64,000 nt of DNA from Pseudalkalibacillus hwajinpoensis (GTDB taxonomy: Bacteria; Bacillota; Bacilli; Bacillales; Guptibacillaceae). Below the pieces are notes generated by a model, which had not been told where the DNA came from, searched no databases, and was given only the letters and a program-made list of their open reading frames with translations. Of this stretch, positions 61,353 through 64,000 are shown piece by piece. How positions within the stretch are numbered: the stretch's first letter is position 1; every line of letters begins with the position of its first letter. The translations under genes were made by a program, and so were the position numbers. The DNA is taken from the NCBI RefSeq assembly GCF_015234585.1, contig NZ_JADFCM010000008.1:1054001-1118000 (forward strand). Direction: 5' to 3'.

Positions 61353-63751
61353 TCGCTAAAGTTATCGTTGACGTACCAGCAAATCAAACTGATCGTATGT
61401 TCGATTATGCTATTCCTGAAGAATGGGAGGAAATGATCGAACCTGGAATGAGGGTTGTCGTTCCTTTTGGTCCAAGAAAAATTCAGGGGTTCGTTATCTC
61501 TGTCGTTAGTGAATCAGAGCATGCAAAATTGAAGGAAATAAGTGAAGTGAAAGATGTTACGCCAGTGTTGACAAAAGAATTACTTGATCTTGGATTCTGG
61601 CTAACTGAAAAAGCACTTTGCTATGCCGTATCAGCTCTTCAAGTTATGTTACCTGCAGCGATGAAAGCGAATGTAACGAAATCAGTTGTGCTCGGAAACC
61701 GTTCGAATGAAGCGGCACCATGGCATCGCATGCTCACTTCTTCAAACGTTGTGAAGTGGGAAGACTTTCTCTCCCACTTTAGCCATAAGGAGTTAAATCG
61801 AGCTATCAAAAATGATGAGCTTGAAGTACGCTATGATGTGAAAGAGAAAACGGCGCCGAAAACAATCCTTTCTGTTTCCGCAGCTCTTAGTGAGGACCAA
61901 CTTCAAAGCGAAAAAGAACAAATGGGTAATCGTGCGTTGAAACAGCAGGAAATTATTCAGCACTTTATTCAATATGAAGGCGCGGTTTCTTATAAAGAGC
62001 TCATGGATATGCTCGATACAACCCGGTCTACGATCAAATCGCTTGTGTCAAAAGGGATATTAAAGGAAGAAGAAGTGGAGCTTTATCGTGATCCTTATAA
62101 GGGTCGAGAGTTTACACCTTCAACTGCCCTAGACCTAACTGATCTTCAAGAACAAGCTATTACCCCAATTCTTCATAGCATTGAAAATCGTCATCACGAG
62201 ACGTTTCTCATTCATGGCGTAACAGGGAGCGGGAAAACAGAGATCTATTTGCAATCGATTCATCGTGTGCTCGAACAAGGAAAAGAGGCAATTGTCCTCG
62301 TCCCTGAAATCTCATTAACACCACAAATGGTGACCAGATTCAAAAGTCGATTCGGTTCAGAAGTCGCTGTTTTACATAGCGGTCTTTCTCGGGGAGAAAA
62401 GTACGATGAATGGCGTAAAATTCATCGAAAAGAAGTGAAAGTAGTTGTTGGAGCACGTTCGGCGGTTTTTGCGCCTTTTACGAATCTTGGCATCATTATT
62501 ATTGATGAGGAGCATGAGAGTAGCTACAAACAGGAAGAAAACCCAAGGTATCATGCGAGAGATGTAGCCATTAAGCGCGGAGAGCACTACGCGTGTCCCG
62601 TCGTACTAGGCAGTGCTACACCGTTACTCGAATCTTATGCAAGAGCGTCTAAAGGTGTCTATACACTCCTTGAATTATTAGAAAGAGTAAACAAGCAGGC
62701 AATGCCTGCTGTATCTATTGTCGATATGAGAGAAGAATTGCGAGCCGGCAACAGGTCGATGTTTTCAAATGATCTTTATGACAAATTGAAAGACCGACTT
62801 GAAAAAAAGGAGCAAACGGTTCTCTTTTTAAATCGAAGAGGATATTCAACATTCATCATGTGTCGGGACTGTGGGTATGTGGCGGAATGTCCTCATTGCG
62901 ATATCAGCTTAACGTATCACAAAATCAATGGAACAATGCGGTGCCACTATTGTGGCCATGAAGAATCCTTTCCAAGCCGCTGTCCTGAATGTGAAAGCGA
63001 GCATATTCGCTTCTTTGGGACAGGCACGCAGCGAGTGGAAGAAGAACTTACGAAAATTCTTCCGGAAGCTCGGGTTGTTCGAATGGACGTTGATACGACA
63101 AGGAGAAAAGGAGCGCATGAGAAGCTCCTGAACCAATTTGGAGAAGGAAAAGCAGATATTCTACTTGGTACTCAAATGATCGCAAAAGGTCTTGATTTTC
63201 CGAACGTAACGCTCGTTGGTGTTTTAGCGGGTGATGCAATGCTCCATCTACCTGATTTTCGTGCTTCTGAGAAAACGTTCCAGTTGCTCACGCAAGTTAG
63301 TGGACGTGCCGGGCGTCACCTGCTTCCGGGAGAGGTAATCGTTCAATCATACACGCCAGAACATTACAGTATTGAAATGGCAGCTGATCATGACTACCAG
63401 TCGTTTTATAAGCGTGAGATGCTAACAAGAAAACAATTTGGCTATCCGCCGTTTTACTTTCTTGCCATGGTGAACGTCTCACACGAAGAGCTAACGAAAA
63501 CGGTTGATGTGACCGAGAAAATTGCGGGCTATTTAAAGGATCATTTATCCAAAGCTAGTGTGGTTCTCGGTCCTGTTGCTTCACCTATCCCACGGATCAA
63601 AGATAGATATCGTTATCAATGCATGATAAAATACAAAACTGAACCGAACTTACATCATCATTTAAAAGAAATCCAAAAGCACTTTTCGAAGGAAATTAGC
63701 CGCGGAGGACTGCAGCTGTCCATTGATACCCAGCCTTATATGATGATGTAG
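61349..63751 (+). CDS. priA: Primosomal replication protein PriA (helicase)
   Basis: DNA helicase that restarts stalled forks. The Walker A motif is GVTGSGKTEIY (near residue 290), the DEXH box is IIDEEHESSYKQ, and eight cysteines of the zinc domain lie in CRDCGYVAECPHC and CHYCGHEESFPSRCPEC. Helicase motifs QMIAKGLDFPNVTLVGV and QVSGRAGR follow. Length 800. The start overlaps the coaBC stop by four bases. Confidence 0.97.
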   Translation: MIAKVIVDVPANQTDRMFDYAIPEEWEEMIEPGMRVVVPFGPRKIQGFVISVVSESEHAKLKEISEVKDVTPVLTKELLDLGFWLTEKALCYAVSALQVMLPAAMKANVTKSVVLGNRSNEAAPWHRMLTSSNVVKWEDFLSHFSHKELNRAIKNDELEVRYDVKEKTAPKTILSVSAALSEDQLQSEKEQMGNRALKQQEIIQHFIQYEGAVSYKELMDMLDTTRSTIKSLVSKGILKEEEVELYRDPYKGREFTPSTALDLTDLQEQAITPILHSIENRHHETFLIHGVTGSGKTEIYLQSIHRVLEQGKEAIVLVPEISLTPQMVTRFKSRFGSEVAVLHSGLSRGEKYDEWRKIHRKEVKVVVGARSAVFAPFTNLGIIIIDEEHESSYKQEENPRYHARDVAIKRGEHYACPVVLGSATPLLESYARASKGVYTLLELLERVNKQAMPAVSIVDMREELRAGNRSMFSNDLYDKLKDRLEKKEQTVLFLNRRGYSTFIMCRDCGYVAECPHCDISLTYHKINGTMRCHYCGHEESFPSRCPECESEHIRFFGTGTQRVEEELTKILPEARVVRMDVDTTRRKGAHEKLLNQFGEGKADILLGTQMIAKGLDFPNVTLVGVLAGDAMLHLPDFRASEKTFQLLTQVSGRAGRHLLPGEVIVQSYTPEHYSIEMAADHDYQSFYKREMLTRKQFGYPPFYFLAMVNVSHEELTKTVDVTEKIAGYLKDHLSKASVVLGPVASPIPRIKDRYRYQCMIKYKTEPNLHHHLKEIQKHFSKEISRGGLQLSIDTQPYMMM

Positions 63752-63772
63752 AATGTGAAAGGGAGTATATGA

Positions 63773-64000
63773 GTGGCTATTAGAGATATTGTATTGCACC
63801 CGAATGAGGTGCTTGAAGTGGAATGCGCGCCTGTCGAGCATTTCGATAAAGAATTGCATCAGTTGCTTGATGATATGTTTGAGACAATGTATCAAGCAGA
63901 TGGAGTGGGTCTAGCTGCTCCGCAAATTGGCATTAAACAGCAAGTCGCAGTTGTTGATACGAGAGAGGAAGAAGCTTTAGAATTAATCAATCCTAAGATC
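63773..64000 (+). CDS. def: Peptide deformylase (3' truncated)
   Basis: Removes the formyl group from nascent proteins. The first 76 codons are present, with the conserved [10 protein letters not shown] motif (near residues 44-53) that forms part of the metal-site loop; the CLS and HEMDH motifs lie beyond the window. Start is GTG 63773 behind GGGAG. It is 21 bases after priA. B. subtilis also has def after priA. Confidence 0.93.
   Translation, partial: MAIRDIVLHPNEVLEVECAPVEHFDKELHQLLDDMFETMYQADGVGLAAPQIGIKQQVAVVDTREEEALELINPKI

Overview
The window is a chromosomal stretch from a spore-forming, low-to-moderate G+C member of the Bacillaceae. Gene content and order follow Bacillus subtilis closely across the dcw (division and cell wall) cluster, the spoIIG-sigG-ylm-divIVA-ileS block, the pyr operon, and the yloA-yloB-yloC-remA-gmk-rpoZ-coaBC-priA-def block. 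The species cannot be fixed from the sequence alone. No tRNA, rRNA, insertion sequence, prophage or CRISPR array was seen. Both window edges cut genes: a biotin carboxylase on the left and peptide deformylase on the right.

Layout. (1) 1-2634: an acyl-CoA carboxylase operon (biotin carboxylase, small biotin carrier, carboxyltransferase) ending at a terminator. (2) 2750-5758: panE-like reductase, a small DUF3397-like membrane protein, and bshC for bacillithiol. (3) 5759-6099: a non-coding gap with two terminators and five 20-bp repeats, running into MraZ-type operator repeats. (4) 6100-22609: mraZ, rsmH, ftsL, pbpB, spoVD, murE, murF, mraY, murD, spoVE, divIB, ftsA, ftsZ. murG, murB, ylxW, ylxX and sbp, which B. 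subtilis has within this cluster, are not present here. (5) 22697-23231: four perfect-length 123-bp tandem repeats plus a partial fifth. (6) 23353-26620: hom-thrC-thrB. (7) 26796-29330: spoIIGA-sigE-sigG with recognisable sporulation promoters. (8) 29401-36548: ylmC, ylmD, ylmE, sepF, ylmG, ylmH, divIVA, then ileS behind an isoleucine T-box. (9) 36683-50578: lspA, an RluD-type pseudouridine synthase, then pyrRPBC-AA-AB-KDFE with three PyrR attenuators and an added SAM methyltransferase gene. (10) 50579-53338: an AT-rich island with a two-domain teichoic-acid-type glycosyltransferase. (11) 53355-64000: rqcH (minus strand), a calcium P-type ATPase, yicC-like yloC, remA, gmk, rpoZ, coaBC, priA and def (partial).

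Function. Most genes are housekeeping: peptidoglycan precursor synthesis and septation, threonine and pyrimidine synthesis, and the early mother-cell and forespore sigma factors. Regulation is unusually readable: MraZ boxes, a T-box with an ATC specifier, three PyrR-binding attenuators, a long-spacer spoIIG promoter, a sigma-F-type promoter before sigG and a sigma-E-like promoter before spoVD. The parts least explained by known biology are the 123-bp array between ftsZ and hom, the 20-bp palindromic array upstream of mraZ with a symmetry-preserving double substitution, the missing murG/murB, and the AT-rich glycosyltransferase island.
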